Origin: Roseiarcus sp963732155
GTDB lineage: Bacteria > Pseudomonadota > Alphaproteobacteria > Rhizobiales > Beijerinckiaceae
Direction of reading: 5' to 3'
DNA length: 64,000 bases
Assembly (NCBI GenBank): GCA_963732155.1
Contig: CAVSYB010000017.1
Span: 124,001 to 188,000 of the forward strand
Positions 25,446-34,097 of this stretch are shown here, one piece after another. Every line of letters begins with the position of its first letter. The first letter of the stretch is position 1. The position numbers and the translations under genes are program-made. The notes under the pieces were generated by a model. It was given only the letters and a program-made list of their open reading frames with translations, was not told the origin of the DNA and did not search any database.

Positions 25446-26297
25446 ATGGCGATGCAGACGATCACGGCTTGGGCGGCCAAGAAGCTCGGCAAGTTCTTGA
25501 CCAAGGACTTCCTCGAGACCTTTGGCTCGGCCCAGAGCGAGGCGGCCGAACGCCTCGGCTCCTTCGCGCGCAGCACCATCGAGTGCCTCGGCAGGAGCGA
25601 CGCCCTCTACCACAATTTCGAGCATACTCTGCTGGTGACGACGGTGGGTCGCGACATCCTTCGGGGACGGGGGCTTTCGCAGCGCATCGAGCCCGCCGAC
25701 TACAGTCACCTCATCGTCGCCTGCCTTCTGCACGACATCGGATATGTGCGGGGCGTGCTGAGCGGCGACACCAAAAACGATTTCGTCGTCGACCGGAACG
25801 GGAGGACCGTCACGCTTCCCCGCGGCGCGTCGGACGCCTCCCTCGCGCCCTACCATGTCGAGCGCTCCAAACTGTTCGTCTTCGAGCGACTTGGCAATTC
25901 GCCGACCATCGATGCGGCGCGCGTGGCGGAGGCGATCGAACTCACCCGTTTTCCGCCTGGCCTCGATCGGGACGCCGGGGAGGCCGATCTCGAGGCGAGG
26001 CTGGTGCAGGCCGCCGACCTGATCGGACAGTTCGGCGATCCCCTATACCCGAGAAAGGCCAATGCGCTGTATTGCGAGTTTGCGGAAATCGGCAGCAACA
26101 GACAGCTTGGCTACACCTCTCCCGCCGATCTCATCGACAAATATCCGGGATTTTTTTGGAACAGCGTCTCGATGCATCTTGGCGAAGGGATGAAATATTT
26201 GAACCTGACCGTCTCCGGCCGCCAATGGATCGCCAATCTCCACAATCACGTGTTGTGCGCCGAGCACTCCCGCCGCCAGATGGGGCCGCAAAACTGA
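25446..26297 (+). CDS. HD-domain phosphohydrolase resembling class I cyclic nucleotide phosphodiesterases
   Basis: 283 residues. The stretch LYHNFEHTLLVTTVG (Tyr55-His56-Asn57, His60) recalls the YHNxxHA signature of class I cyclic nucleotide phosphodiesterases. His96-Asp97 (LLHDIGYVRG) and the later Asp in QAADLIGQFGD complete a plausible metal site. An HD phosphohydrolase acting on a phosphodiester or phosphoanhydride is well supported, whereas the cyclic nucleotide substrate is inference. The ATG has GGGAG close upstream. It follows the lipid operon by 128 bp and is convergent with the first of two Pycsar-effector-like genes, which makes a signalling role attractive. Confidence 0.75.
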   Translation: MAMQTITAWAAKKLGKFLTKDFLETFGSAQSEAAERLGSFARSTIECLGRSDALYHNFEHTLLVTTVGRDILRGRGLSQRIEPADYSHLIVACLLHDIGYVRGVLSGDTKNDFVVDRNGRTVTLPRGASDASLAPYHVERSKLFVFERLGNSPTIDAARVAEAIELTRFPPGLDRDAGEADLEARLVQAADLIGQFGDPLYPRKANALYCEFAEIGSNRQLGYTSPADLIDKYPGFFWNSVSMHLGEGMKYLNLTVSGRQWIANLHNHVLCAEHSRRQMGPQN

Positions 26298-26370
26298 CCG
26301 CCGGCCAGCGCCCGGCCCGTGGCGCGCGACTGGCCACCCCGCCGGGCGCGCTACCTGCTCGCCGCGCCGC

Positions 26371-26835
26371 TCAGCCGTGTAAACTCTGCAGCAATGAATA
26401 GCTCAGGAGAAGCGCGACGATCACGGTTCCAACGATGTATATCGTAAAGCTGATTCTCAGGCACACCGTCTTCCAGTACAGGATGTTGCAGAGAATTACG
26501 CATAACAATTGTTGCTGTTCGATGATGACGTCGCTGCTATCGGGAGGGCGGAATTCGTCCGGGCTGGCGTTGCGTTCGATCGGCAGACTCGCGCGGCCGC
26601 TGCGGGGAAAGCGCGGGTACAGGCAGATGAGCAGGCAAAAGAACACGATGATGAACGGGAACAGGACGACCGGCAGCGGCAGGAATGGCGGAAACGCATC
26701 GCTGAAGCTGAGTATCGGCCCGATTGTGAAAGCGCCATAGATGACCGCGACATTCGCCTTGAAATCGCTGATGCGAATCGTGTCGGTATAGGCGGCGATG
26801 AGATTACGGTAGAAAGTCGCGGCGTCGTTTGTCAT
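26371..26835 (-). CDS. Pycsar effector (PycTM, DUF5706)-like transmembrane protein, copy 1
   Basis: 154 residues. A short amphipathic N-terminus (FYRNLIAAYTDTIRISDFKAN) runs into a first hydrophobic hairpin (about residues 28-72) ending in a LYPRFPRSG turn. A soluble loop follows, then EQQQLLCVILCNILYWKT and a final transmembrane helix. This architecture, with the DxKAN-type motif before helix 1 and a PR turn after helix 2, resembles PycTM effectors, which respond to cyclic CMP or UMP. It is closely related to the next gene, with shared DFKAN, FLPLPV, YPR and ILYWKT motifs. Base composition is less GC-rich than neighbours. Assignment is from pattern only. Confidence 0.55.
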   Translation of the reverse strand: MTNDAATFYRNLIAAYTDTIRISDFKANVAVIYGAFTIGPILSFSDAFPPFLPLPVVLFPFIIVFFCLLICLYPRFPRSGRASLPIERNASPDEFRPPDSSDVIIEQQQLLCVILCNILYWKTVCLRISFTIYIVGTVIVALLLSYSLLQSLHG

Positions 26836-27015
26836 CGGCGAATCGCAAGCCCTTCAGGACAGCGGGAACCCCCGCGACGGCGCCGAAGCGGCCGACGCGG
26901 CTTGAATGAACCGTTAACGCACGACCCACCCCGGCGCCACGGGGCTGGAGACGTTGTTCCGATCGTAAACAACTGAGGCAGCCCCAATCCGAACCAACCG
27001 CTTCTACGACATCGT

Positions 27016-27474
27016 CTATAGCCAAGAATAACCAATCAGAATTGTAATAACCACCATCGTCGCTAGCGTTATGAAAAGACTAATTTGTAAACATATTGTT
27101 TTCCAATAAAGTATTCCTGAAAGAACGGCGCATCGCAGCTTTAGTTGTCCTACATCGTCCGCCGTGTCTCCGACAAAGACAAAATCATCTTTGGTTGGAT
27201 TGCGCTTGACGAGGAAGTTGCCGCGCCCTCGACGAGGATAACGAGGGTAGACGCAAATAAGAAGGAAAAAGAACACGATCACGAACGGCAACAGAATGAC
27301 CGGAAGCGGCAGGAAATGCGGATATTTCGCCCGGTAGGCGACGATCGGACCCATCATGATCGCGACGAACAGCACCGCGAGATTCGCTTTGAAATCGTGG
27401 ATGCGAATCGAATCGGTATAGGCGCTGATCAGGTTGCCGAAGTGAACCGCCGGGTCTACAGGCTCTTTTGTCAT
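27016..27474 (-). CDS. Pycsar effector (PycTM, DUF5706)-like transmembrane protein, copy 2
   Basis: 152 residues, a tandem paralogue of the preceding gene: NLISAYTDSIRIHDFKANLA, a hydrophobic hairpin ending in CVYPRYPRRG, a charged loop, CAVLSGILYWKTICL and a last helix ending IGYSWL. The MTKEPVDP start was chosen because homology with the paralogue begins there; the frame is open upstream without it. The 3' third (27016-27130) is strikingly AT-rich for this genome, suggesting acquisition. The two copies lie 180 bp apart on the same strand. If they are cyclic-nucleotide-gated membrane effectors, the nearby cyclase-like and phosphodiesterase-like genes could be partners. Confidence 0.55.
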   Translation of the reverse strand: MTKEPVDPAVHFGNLISAYTDSIRIHDFKANLAVLFVAIMMGPIVAYRAKYPHFLPLPVILLPFVIVFFFLLICVYPRYPRRGRGNFLVKRNPTKDDFVFVGDTADDVGQLKLRCAVLSGILYWKTICLQISLFITLATMVVITILIGYSWL

Positions 27475-28015
27475 AGGGCGATCGCGAACTCCAGGGGCGG
27501 CCAAGCAAGCGCGCCGCCGCCAGCCGACAATGATGATTCTATGAAATATAAAATCTGGAGTGTCTAGGCGCCGCCGACGGTTTCGGCCGCAAGTCGTAGG
27601 ACGTCGCTCGCGAGTCGGCCATTCCGCGCCTGATCGGCGGCGTTCCGGGGCGCCGACCCTTCCGGCGGGACGGGCGGACGGCGCGCTGGCCGGCGCTTTG
27701 TGCGTTTTCGGCGCCTCGCAATCATTGGAGGACGATAAGGATCGGGAAGCGCCGAATACGGGGCCGCGGGCGATTCGTCCGGCCATGGGGATGCGTGCGA
27801 AGCCCTCGCGGTCGCCGCGCAGCGTCGGAGATTTTCGCGCCGCGGGCGGGATCGCCGTCGGCGATGCGGACGGCGCCGCGTCGGTTGCCAAAGACAATCC
27901 AAGGTGCAAGGTTCGCCGCCGAATTGGTCGACGGTCACCGCCCTATGCCGCGTCATGATCCCTGGGGTTCTCACCAGGATGCGGCGGCGGCTCTTTTCGG
28001 CGTAGAGAGGCACTG
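27475..28015. other. Intergenic region, 541 bp
   Basis: Between the second transmembrane gene and the aldo/keto reductase gene. All frames here give arginine/alanine-rich shadow translations without motifs. No RNA gene, palindrome or insertion sequence end was recognised. It probably contains the upstream regions of the two divergent genes, with AGAGAGG before the rightward start. Confidence 0.4.
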
Positions 28016-29053
28016 ATGGAAACGCGTCGCTTCAAGACTCGAAACGGAACGGATCTGGCGTTTTCAGCGATGGGCCTCGGGATGGGTCCGATCGGCGACC
28101 TGTTCGAAATTCTCGACGAAAAGACGGCGATCGCCACCGTCGAGCAAGCGTACAAGAGCGGAGTTCGCACGTTCGACTCGTCGCCGCATTACGGAAACGG
28201 GCTTTCCGAAGCGCGCCTCGGCGCCGGTCTGCGCCATATACCGCGCAACGAAATCGTCGTCTCGACGAAAATCGGGCGGGTGATGGACCCTTTCCGCCAG
28301 CCGCCTGCGCCGGACAAGGACGCCGTTTCGCCTGGGTTCGCCGGCGGATTTCCGCATGCGCCGCGCTTCGACTATTCCTACGACGGGACGATGCGCTCGG
28401 TCGAACAGTCGCTGCTGCGCACCGGCCTCAGTCGGTTCGATGTTCTTCTCATTCATGATTGCGACGTGTGGACGCACGGCAAGGCCGCCGCCGGCCCACG
28501 TTTCAAGGAGGCGATGGAAGGAGCCTATCGGGCGCTCGACAAGCTGCGAAGCGAGCGGACCGTCGGCGCGATCGGCTTTGGAATCAACGAGGCTGACACC
28601 TGTGTGAAATTCGCGCGGGCCGGCGACTTCGACCTCGCGATGATGGCCGGCCGCTATACGTTGTTGATCCAGAACGGTCTTGCGGAATTTCTGCCGCTCG
28701 CGATCGAAAAGAAGATGGGCGTCATGCTGGCGGGCGTGTTCAATTCCGGCATTCTGGCGACGGGCGCCATTCCCGGCGCCCGCTTCGAATATGCGCCGGC
28801 GCCCGCGGAAATCATCGATCGGGTGCGCAAGATCGAAGCGATTTGCGCCAGTCACGGAACGACCATCCGGCGCGCTGCGGTGCAATTCGCGATGGCCCAC
28901 CCGGCCGTCGTATCGGTGGTCCTCGGCGCGGTGAAGCCCGCCGAGGCCGAGGCGAATGCGCTCGACGCCGAACGCAAGGCGCCGGCGGGGCTGTGGAGCG
29001 ATCTGAAATCCGCAGGGCTGCTTCATCCGGCGGCGCCGACGCCGAATCCGTGA
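28016..29053 (+). CDS. Aldo/keto reductase (fucose/threo-aldose dehydrogenase-like)
   Basis: 345 residues. AKR barrel with Asp/Tyr in TFDSSPHYGNGLSEARLG (about residues 52-69), Lys in VVSTKIGRV (about 86) and His in DVLLIHDCDVW (about 147). Length and the SPHYGxGLSE pattern match D-threo-aldose/L-fucose 1-dehydrogenases and pyridoxal-type relatives that oxidise an aldose to its lactone. AGAGAGG lies six bases before the ATG. It opens a second sugar-catabolic island and is followed after 242 bp by a TIM-barrel epimerase gene on the same strand. Confidence 0.85.
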   Translation: METRRFKTRNGTDLAFSAMGLGMGPIGDLFEILDEKTAIATVEQAYKSGVRTFDSSPHYGNGLSEARLGAGLRHIPRNEIVVSTKIGRVMDPFRQPPAPDKDAVSPGFAGGFPHAPRFDYSYDGTMRSVEQSLLRTGLSRFDVLLIHDCDVWTHGKAAAGPRFKEAMEGAYRALDKLRSERTVGAIGFGINEADTCVKFARAGDFDLAMMAGRYTLLIQNGLAEFLPLAIEKKMGVMLAGVFNSGILATGAIPGARFEYAPAPAEIIDRVRKIEAICASHGTTIRRAAVQFAMAHPAVVSVVLGAVKPAEAEANALDAERKAPAGLWSDLKSAGLLHPAAPTPNP

Positions 29054-29295
29054 TCGTCTCCATGGGCGCCGAGCCGATCGAGCGCCGGGGGCGGTCAGCG
29101 GTCAGCCGGCGCCAGACCAACCGCGGTTCGGCGCCGCCGCTTTCGCTTCACGTTCGGCGCAGGACGACTGAATTTCCGCCGCGACGAGGCCGATTTGCCG
29201 CCGCCGATATTCGTGCGACAATTTCGCCGCTCTCGCGCCAGGACGCGCGTCGACTTTTAAAGTGCGTGAAGCAACGAACGACAGGGGGGATCGAT

Positions 29296-30144
29296 ATGCT
29301 GCTCGGTTTCAATATGCTGCTGTGGGCCAGCCAACTGACGGACGAGCATTTTCCGCTGCTCGCGAAAATCAGGGCTGCCGGCTATGACGGCGTCGAGTTG
29401 CCGCTGTTCGGCGGCACGCCGGAGATCTACGAGCGCGTCGGCCGCGAGATCAAGAACAACGGGCTGCGGTCGACGGCGGTCTGCGTGATTCCCGACGCCG
29501 AGCACGACTGCACCAGCGCCGACGCCAAGGCCCGCGCGGCGGGCCTCGCCCATATCAAATGGGCGATCGATTGCCTGGAGGCGGTCGGCGGCGAGGTGCT
29601 TTGCGGGCCGTACTACCAACCGCTCGCCGTGTTCAGCGGCGAGCCGCCGACGGCGGACGAGCGCAGCGGCATCGTCGAGGTCCACAAGCTGGCCGCCAGA
29701 TACGCGGCGCGCGCGCGCATCAAGCTGGCGGTCGAGCCGCTGAACCGCTTCGAGTGCTATGCCCTCAACACGGTCGCCGACGCCGCCGAAATCGTCCGGC
29801 GCGTCGACGAGCCGAACTACGGGGTGCTCTACGACACTTTCCACGCCAACATCGAGGAGAAGGATCCCGTCGGGGTGATCGCGCCTAATCTAAGGGCGAT
29901 CAATCACGTGCACACGTCGGAGAACGATCGCGGAACGCCGGGCAAGGGCCATGTCCCATGGGCGGCGACCTTCAAGGCGCTGAAGGAGGGCGGCTATGAC
30001 GGCTGGTGCGTCATCGAGGCCTTCGGCCGGGCGCTTCCCGGCATCGCTGCGGCGACCCGCGTCTGGCGCGACTTCTTCCCGCATACCGACGAGGTCTATC
30101 AGTTTGGCCACGACTTTCTGCGCGACCAGTGGGCCAAGGCTTGA
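29296..30144 (+). CDS. Ketose 3-epimerase / hydroxypyruvate-isomerase-like TIM barrel
   Basis: 282 residues with the D-tagatose/D-psicose 3-epimerase layout. Metal ligands are Glu in AVEPLNRFECY (about residue 152), Asp in YDTFHANIEE (about 185), His in NHVHTSEN (about 211) and Glu in CVIEAFG (about 246). Such enzymes epimerise C3 of ketoses or isomerise small hydroxy-keto acids. The ATG is preceded by a run of G's at good spacing. The gene probably belongs with the upstream aldo/keto reductase and the downstream isomerase and Gfo/Idh genes in one pathway; the sugar is unknown. Confidence 0.85.
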   Translation: MLLGFNMLLWASQLTDEHFPLLAKIRAAGYDGVELPLFGGTPEIYERVGREIKNNGLRSTAVCVIPDAEHDCTSADAKARAAGLAHIKWAIDCLEAVGGEVLCGPYYQPLAVFSGEPPTADERSGIVEVHKLAARYAARARIKLAVEPLNRFECYALNTVADAAEIVRRVDEPNYGVLYDTFHANIEEKDPVGVIAPNLRAINHVHTSENDRGTPGKGHVPWAATFKALKEGGYDGWCVIEAFGRALPGIAAATRVWRDFFPHTDEVYQFGHDFLRDQWAKA

Positions 30145-30165
30145 AAACAGGCGATCGCGCTCCCA

Positions 30166-30405
30166 TCAAGGCGCCGTTGTCACCTTCCCGGCTTTCTCGT
30201 CCGTTTCGGCGGCGGCGCCGGCGTCGGCGCGCCGCGAAAGCAGGTCGATCAGGACCGGCAGCACGATCAGGATCAGGATCGGCGACAGCAGGTTTCCGCC
30301 AACGACGACGATCGCCAGCGGGCGTTGCACCTGAGCGCCAACGCCATAGGACAGGGCGGCTGGCACGCTGAACGGCGTCCCGGTGAGGGCCAATGCGAAT
30401 ATGCC
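30166..30405 (-). pseudogene. Remnant of heavy-metal RND efflux pump C-terminus (CzcA/CusA-like)
   Basis: On the minus strand the translation contains SYGVGAQVQRPLAIVVVGG followed by a hydrophobic helix and VLPVLIDLLSRR. This matches the last transmembrane segments of CzcA/CusA pumps (GAEVQRPLATVVIGG...VLPALY), a ~1000-residue family. Only ~80 residues of the family remain and the upstream part of the open frame (to 30567) has no homology, so this is a decayed fragment. It sits tail-to-tail with the epimerase gene and in the gap before the PfpI-like gene, a possible scar of a deletion or rearrangement. Confidence 0.6.
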
Positions 30406-30556
30406 TCCGCCGGACGTCCCGCTCGAGCGACCGTCCGATTCCCGGCGCACGAGCGAGTTCGCCAGTTTGACGGCGGCGGCCAAACAGATAACTTGTCGCG
30501 CAAGCCAAGTGAGCTTGCGGCGCGTGACGACAAGACCATCACAAGGGGAGGGTGCG

Positions 30557-31144
30557 GTGAAGGGCAAGAAGATCCTGATGCTGGCCGGCGAGTACAGCGA
30601 GGAATACGAGATTTTCGTATTCGAACAGGCGATGACCGCGGTCGGGCATGTCGTGCACGTCGTTTGCCCGGGGAAAAAAGCGGGAGACCAGATCCAGACC
30701 TCGCTGCATGATTTCGAGGGAGGACAGACCTATACGGAAAAGCCGGGGCATCTGCAGACGATCAACGCGACGTTCGCCGAGGTTGATCCGGCAAAATACG
30801 ACGCCGTCTATGTCGCGGGCGGACGCGGGCCGGAATATATCCGCATCGACAAGAAGGTGCAGAATCTCATCCGGCATTTCCATGAGGCCGGCAAACCGAT
30901 CTTCACGATCTGCCACGGCGCGCAGGTGTTGATGGCGGTCGAGGGCGTCCTCAAGGGCAAACACGTCGCCGCGCTCCAATATTGCGAGCCCGAAGTCACC
31001 GCCGTCGGCGGCGTCTACGTCGACGTTCCCCCGACGGGCGCGCATGTCGACGGCAACCTGGTGTCGGCCAAGGGATGGCCCGGCCTCGCCGCGTTCATGC
31101 GCGAGTGCCTCGCCGTGCTCGGCACCAAGATCACCCATTCCTGA
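30557..31144 (+). CDS. DJ-1/PfpI family protein
   Basis: 195 residues from a GTG with GGGAGGG five bases upstream. The DJ-1/PfpI nucleophile elbow is FTICHGAQVLMA (Cys at about residue 120) with a conserved Glu in GEYSEEYE (about 15) and the YDAVYVAGGRGPEYIR strand. Members include glyoxalase III, deglycase-like and amidotransferase-like proteins, cytosolic, often linked to reactive carbonyl handling. In a sugar-catabolic island it may detoxify or hydrate a dicarbonyl intermediate, but no specific activity is evident. Confidence 0.85.
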   Translation: MKGKKILMLAGEYSEEYEIFVFEQAMTAVGHVVHVVCPGKKAGDQIQTSLHDFEGGQTYTEKPGHLQTINATFAEVDPAKYDAVYVAGGRGPEYIRIDKKVQNLIRHFHEAGKPIFTICHGAQVLMAVEGVLKGKHVAALQYCEPEVTAVGGVYVDVPPTGAHVDGNLVSAKGWPGLAAFMRECLAVLGTKITHS

Positions 31145-31179
31145 ACCGGCGCGGTTCGTCCTGCGGGCGGACGGCGGCG

Positions 31180-31593
31180 CTAGTCGGCGCGGCGCAGGCC
31201 GAGGACGCGACCCGCCGCCGTCGATCGATAGTCGGGCAGATCGACGAGGGCGCGCTCCGCGCCGCCGGGATTGTACAGCGCCAACAGGCGCAGCGGCTCC
31301 CAGCCCTTGTTGATCGTCGAATGAAATATCGCCGTCGGAATATAAATCGTGTCGCCCGGACGCACGGCGAACGCCGGCTGGTCGTCGACCATTTGTTCGC
31401 CGAGCCCGGACAGAACATAGAGGATCTCTTCGGACATGGGATGATTGTGCCTGACGTGGCCTTGCCCCGGGAGCAGCACGACCTCGCCGAAAGTAATGCT
31501 TGCGCCGGGCGTTTGATCGGGGCTGACGAACCATTTGATGAAGCCCCAGTCGAAGCTGTGCGTCGCGAGCTTGTCGGCGTCGACGGATGTCAT
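31180..31593 (-). CDS. Cupin-domain protein
   Basis: 137 residues, one cupin barrel. Motif 1 is GHVRHNHPMSEEILYVLSG (about residues 46-64, with two His and a Glu as metal ligands) and motif 2 is GDTIYIPTAIFHS (His at about 92). It probably binds a metal and acts as a small isomerase or sugar-binding protein. The ATG is backed by AAGGGAGGGG. It lies on the opposite strand between the PfpI-like and isomerase genes. A sugar lyase or isomerase role is plausible from context only. Confidence 0.8.
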   Translation of the reverse strand: MTSVDADKLATHSFDWGFIKWFVSPDQTPGASITFGEVVLLPGQGHVRHNHPMSEEILYVLSGLGEQMVDDQPAFAVRPGDTIYIPTAIFHSTINKGWEPLRLLALYNPGGAERALVDLPDYRSTAAGRVLGLRRAD

Positions 31594-31785
31594 GGCCCCT
31601 CCCTTATCGCTGGCGCGGCGCGCCGCTGATCCGAGCGCGCCGGAAGACGTAATCCTACCGTCGCCACATGCTTGCATGCCAGCGAAATTTCAATACAGTG
31701 CGACCGGGTTTGAAAGGCGACGACGGCGCGCCCGGCGGTGCGAAAAAGCCGCGCAAACGTCATTGGCGAGGGAGAGCAAACGATC

Positions 31786-32835
31786 ATGTCGGAGGGCAAC
31801 AATTGGCCAAAATTGCACAATGCGATGTGGCCGGGGGTCGTCGGCAAGGGGGGCGACGCCGAACCGCCGATCGCCCTGGAGACGCTGGTCGACCTGACGG
31901 CCAACGCGAAGGTCGACGGCGTGAAATTCGACGGCGTCGATCTCTTCCTCGCCGCGCCGCACACCAGCGTCAATTCGACTGACGACCAGATCAAGGGACT
32001 TGCCGAACTGATCGGATCGAAAGGCTTGGCGATCGGCTCCCTCGTCGCGCCGGTATGGCCGCCGGTCGGCGGCGGCTCGGCAATGGGCGGCGCCGAAGAG
32101 CGCAAGCTTTTCGTTACGATGGTCGAGAAAGCGTGCCGGGTCGGCAAGCGGCTGCGCGATCTGGGCGTCAGGTCTTATGGAGTCGTCCGCATCGATTCGG
32201 CGACCGGCGTGCACGATTGGGCGCAGAATCCTGTCGCTAACACCAAGCTGATCGCCCAGACTTTCCGCGAGGCCTGCGACGTCGCCGATGCGTACGGCGA
32301 GCGGTTGGCCGCCGAGGGCGAAATTTGCTGGGGCGGCATGCACGGCTGGAAGAGCATGGTCAATTTGCTGGAGACGGTCGGGCGTCCGAAGACGCTCGGC
32401 TTTCAGGCCGATATGGCGCACACCTTGCTCTACACCCTGGGCTATAACGCGCCGGACGAGCGCATTCTGCCGACCGACTTCGATTGGCGGAACAAGGAAG
32501 TCTTCCACGCCGCGTTGAAGGAAATGACCAAGGCGCTTCGCCCGTGGACGATCGATTTTCACGTCGCGCAGAACGACGCCACCGTGAAGGGCTCCGGCTC
32601 GCACGACAAGACCGGTCGCCATTGCACGGTCGACGATCCCAACGGCAAGCTGGATATCGCGCATGACGCCGGCTACTGGCTGCGCGATGAAAGCGGCGCC
32701 CTGACCAAGGCCTTCAAACACATCTGCTGGGACGGCTGCATGTTCCCCAACGAGATCATGACCCGCCAAAAGACGTGGAATGACATCCTCGGCGCGATGA
32801 TCAAGGTGCGCGACGCGCATGGCTGGCGTCAGTAA
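31786..32835 (+). CDS. Sugar isomerase-like TIM-barrel protein
   Basis: 349 residues of the xylose-isomerase-like superfamily. Likely metal ligands are Glu in AAEGEICWGGMHGWKS (about residue 184), Asp in FQADMAHTLLY (about 211), His in DFHVAQND (about 263) and a late Asp/His pair in KLDIAHDAGYW. The start MSEGNNWPKLHN was chosen by position after GGGAGAG. It is followed after 21 bp by a Gfo/Idh dehydrogenase gene, and such isomerase-dehydrogenase pairs usually process one oxidised sugar. Substrate unknown. Confidence 0.8.
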   Translation: MSEGNNWPKLHNAMWPGVVGKGGDAEPPIALETLVDLTANAKVDGVKFDGVDLFLAAPHTSVNSTDDQIKGLAELIGSKGLAIGSLVAPVWPPVGGGSAMGGAEERKLFVTMVEKACRVGKRLRDLGVRSYGVVRIDSATGVHDWAQNPVANTKLIAQTFREACDVADAYGERLAAEGEICWGGMHGWKSMVNLLETVGRPKTLGFQADMAHTLLYTLGYNAPDERILPTDFDWRNKEVFHAALKEMTKALRPWTIDFHVAQNDATVKGSGSHDKTGRHCTVDDPNGKLDIAHDAGYWLRDESGALTKAFKHICWDGCMFPNEIMTRQKTWNDILGAMIKVRDAHGWRQ

Positions 32836-32856
32836 ATCCCGTCTCGGAGACCAGCG

Positions 32857-34002
32857 ATGAGCGCGAAGAAAAAGCTCAACATCGGCATGGTTGGCTGCGG
32901 CTTCATGGGCCGCACCCATTCCAACGCTTTCGGCAAGGTCAACCAGTTCTTCGACCTCGACTACGAGCCTGTCCTCAAGGCCGTTTGCGCGCGCAGCGCG
33001 GCGGGCGTCGAGGCCTTCGCGCAGAACTGGGGCTATCAGTCGTTTGAAACGGACTGGCGCAAACTGGTGGCGCGCCGGGACATCGACCTCGTCGACATCG
33101 CAAGTCCGAACGATACGCACGCCGAGATCGCCATCGCCGCGGCCGCGGCCGGCAAAATGGTAATGTGCGAGAAGCCGCTCGGCCGCAACGCCGCCGAGGC
33201 GGAGAAAATGGTCGCGGCGGTCGAGGCGGCCAAGACGCCGAACATGGTCTGGTACAATTATCGTCGCGTGCCGGCGGTGACTCTCGCCAAGCAACTGGTC
33301 GACGAAGGACGGCTGGGCCGCATTTTTCACTATCGCGCCAAGTTCCTGCAGGACTGGACGATTTCCGCCGATCTGCCGCAAGGCGGCGCCGGCCTGTGGC
33401 GGCTCGACGCGAGCGTCGCCGGGAGCGGCGTCACGGGCGACCTGCTCGCCCATTGCATCGATACGGCGATGTGGCTGAACGGGCCGATCGACACCGTCAC
33501 CGCGATGACCGAGACCTTCATCAAGGAGCGCCGCCACACGATCACCGGCAAGGTCGAGAAGGTGACCATCGACGACGCAAGCGCCTTTCTGGCGCGTTTT
33601 CACAACGGCTCGCTGGCGACCTTCGAGGCGACCCGCTATGCGCGCGGCCACAAGGCGCTCTACACGCTGGAGATCAACGGCGCGAAGGCGTCGATCATCT
33701 GGGACCTTCACGACCTGCACCGCCTGCAATATTTCGAGCATAGCGACGAAGGCCGCGTTCGCGGATGGCGCTCGCTGCATATCACCGACGGCGATCACCC
33801 CTACATGGGCCATTGGTGGGTGCCGGGCCTGCAGATCGGCTACGAGCACACGTTCATCCATCAGGCCGCCGATTTTCTCGCCGCGCTGGCCGCCGGCGGT
33901 GCGGCGAGCCCGACGTTCCGCGACGCGCTGGCGACGGATTATGTCACCGACGCGGTTCTGCAATCGGCTCGCACGGGGCGGTGGGAGAACGTCCAGCGGT
34001 AA
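32857..34002 (+). CDS. Gfo/Idh/MocA family oxidoreductase
   Basis: 381 residues. N-terminal Rossmann fold INIGMVGCGFMGRTHSNAF-like (about residues 7-24), catalytic-lysine motif MCEKPLGRNAAEAEKM (about 107-122), and a C-terminal domain with GDLLAHCIDTAMWLNGPI. NAD(P)-dependent oxidation of a sugar or cyclitol hydroxyl is expected. It lies 21 bp after the TIM-barrel isomerase gene and 95 bp before the PEP-hydrolase-like gene, all on the same strand. It is the third Gfo/Idh protein in the window and is distinct from the two at the left end. Confidence 0.9.
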   Translation: MSAKKKLNIGMVGCGFMGRTHSNAFGKVNQFFDLDYEPVLKAVCARSAAGVEAFAQNWGYQSFETDWRKLVARRDIDLVDIASPNDTHAEIAIAAAAAGKMVMCEKPLGRNAAEAEKMVAAVEAAKTPNMVWYNYRRVPAVTLAKQLVDEGRLGRIFHYRAKFLQDWTISADLPQGGAGLWRLDASVAGSGVTGDLLAHCIDTAMWLNGPIDTVTAMTETFIKERRHTITGKVEKVTIDDASAFLARFHNGSLATFEATRYARGHKALYTLEINGAKASIIWDLHDLHRLQYFEHSDEGRVRGWRSLHITDGDHPYMGHWWVPGLQIGYEHTFIHQAADFLAALAAGGAASPTFRDALATDYVTDAVLQSARTGRWENVQR

Positions 34003-34097
34003 GCGACGAATGTCGCGCGCGGAACGACGCTCGCCGCGGGCAGACGGGCTGGACCGCCCGTCGACGACTCTCTCGAATTCGCTGAAAGGGGCTCGCA

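Noticed and set aside
27475..28015. Possible small gene or RNA in the 541-bp gap
   Set aside because: Frames give only Arg/Ala-rich shadows and no structured RNA or start with ribosome site was convincing.
30406..30567. N-terminal extension of the RND remnant as part of a real gene
   Set aside because: No homology to pumps and no ribosome site. It is simply open frame before the remnant.
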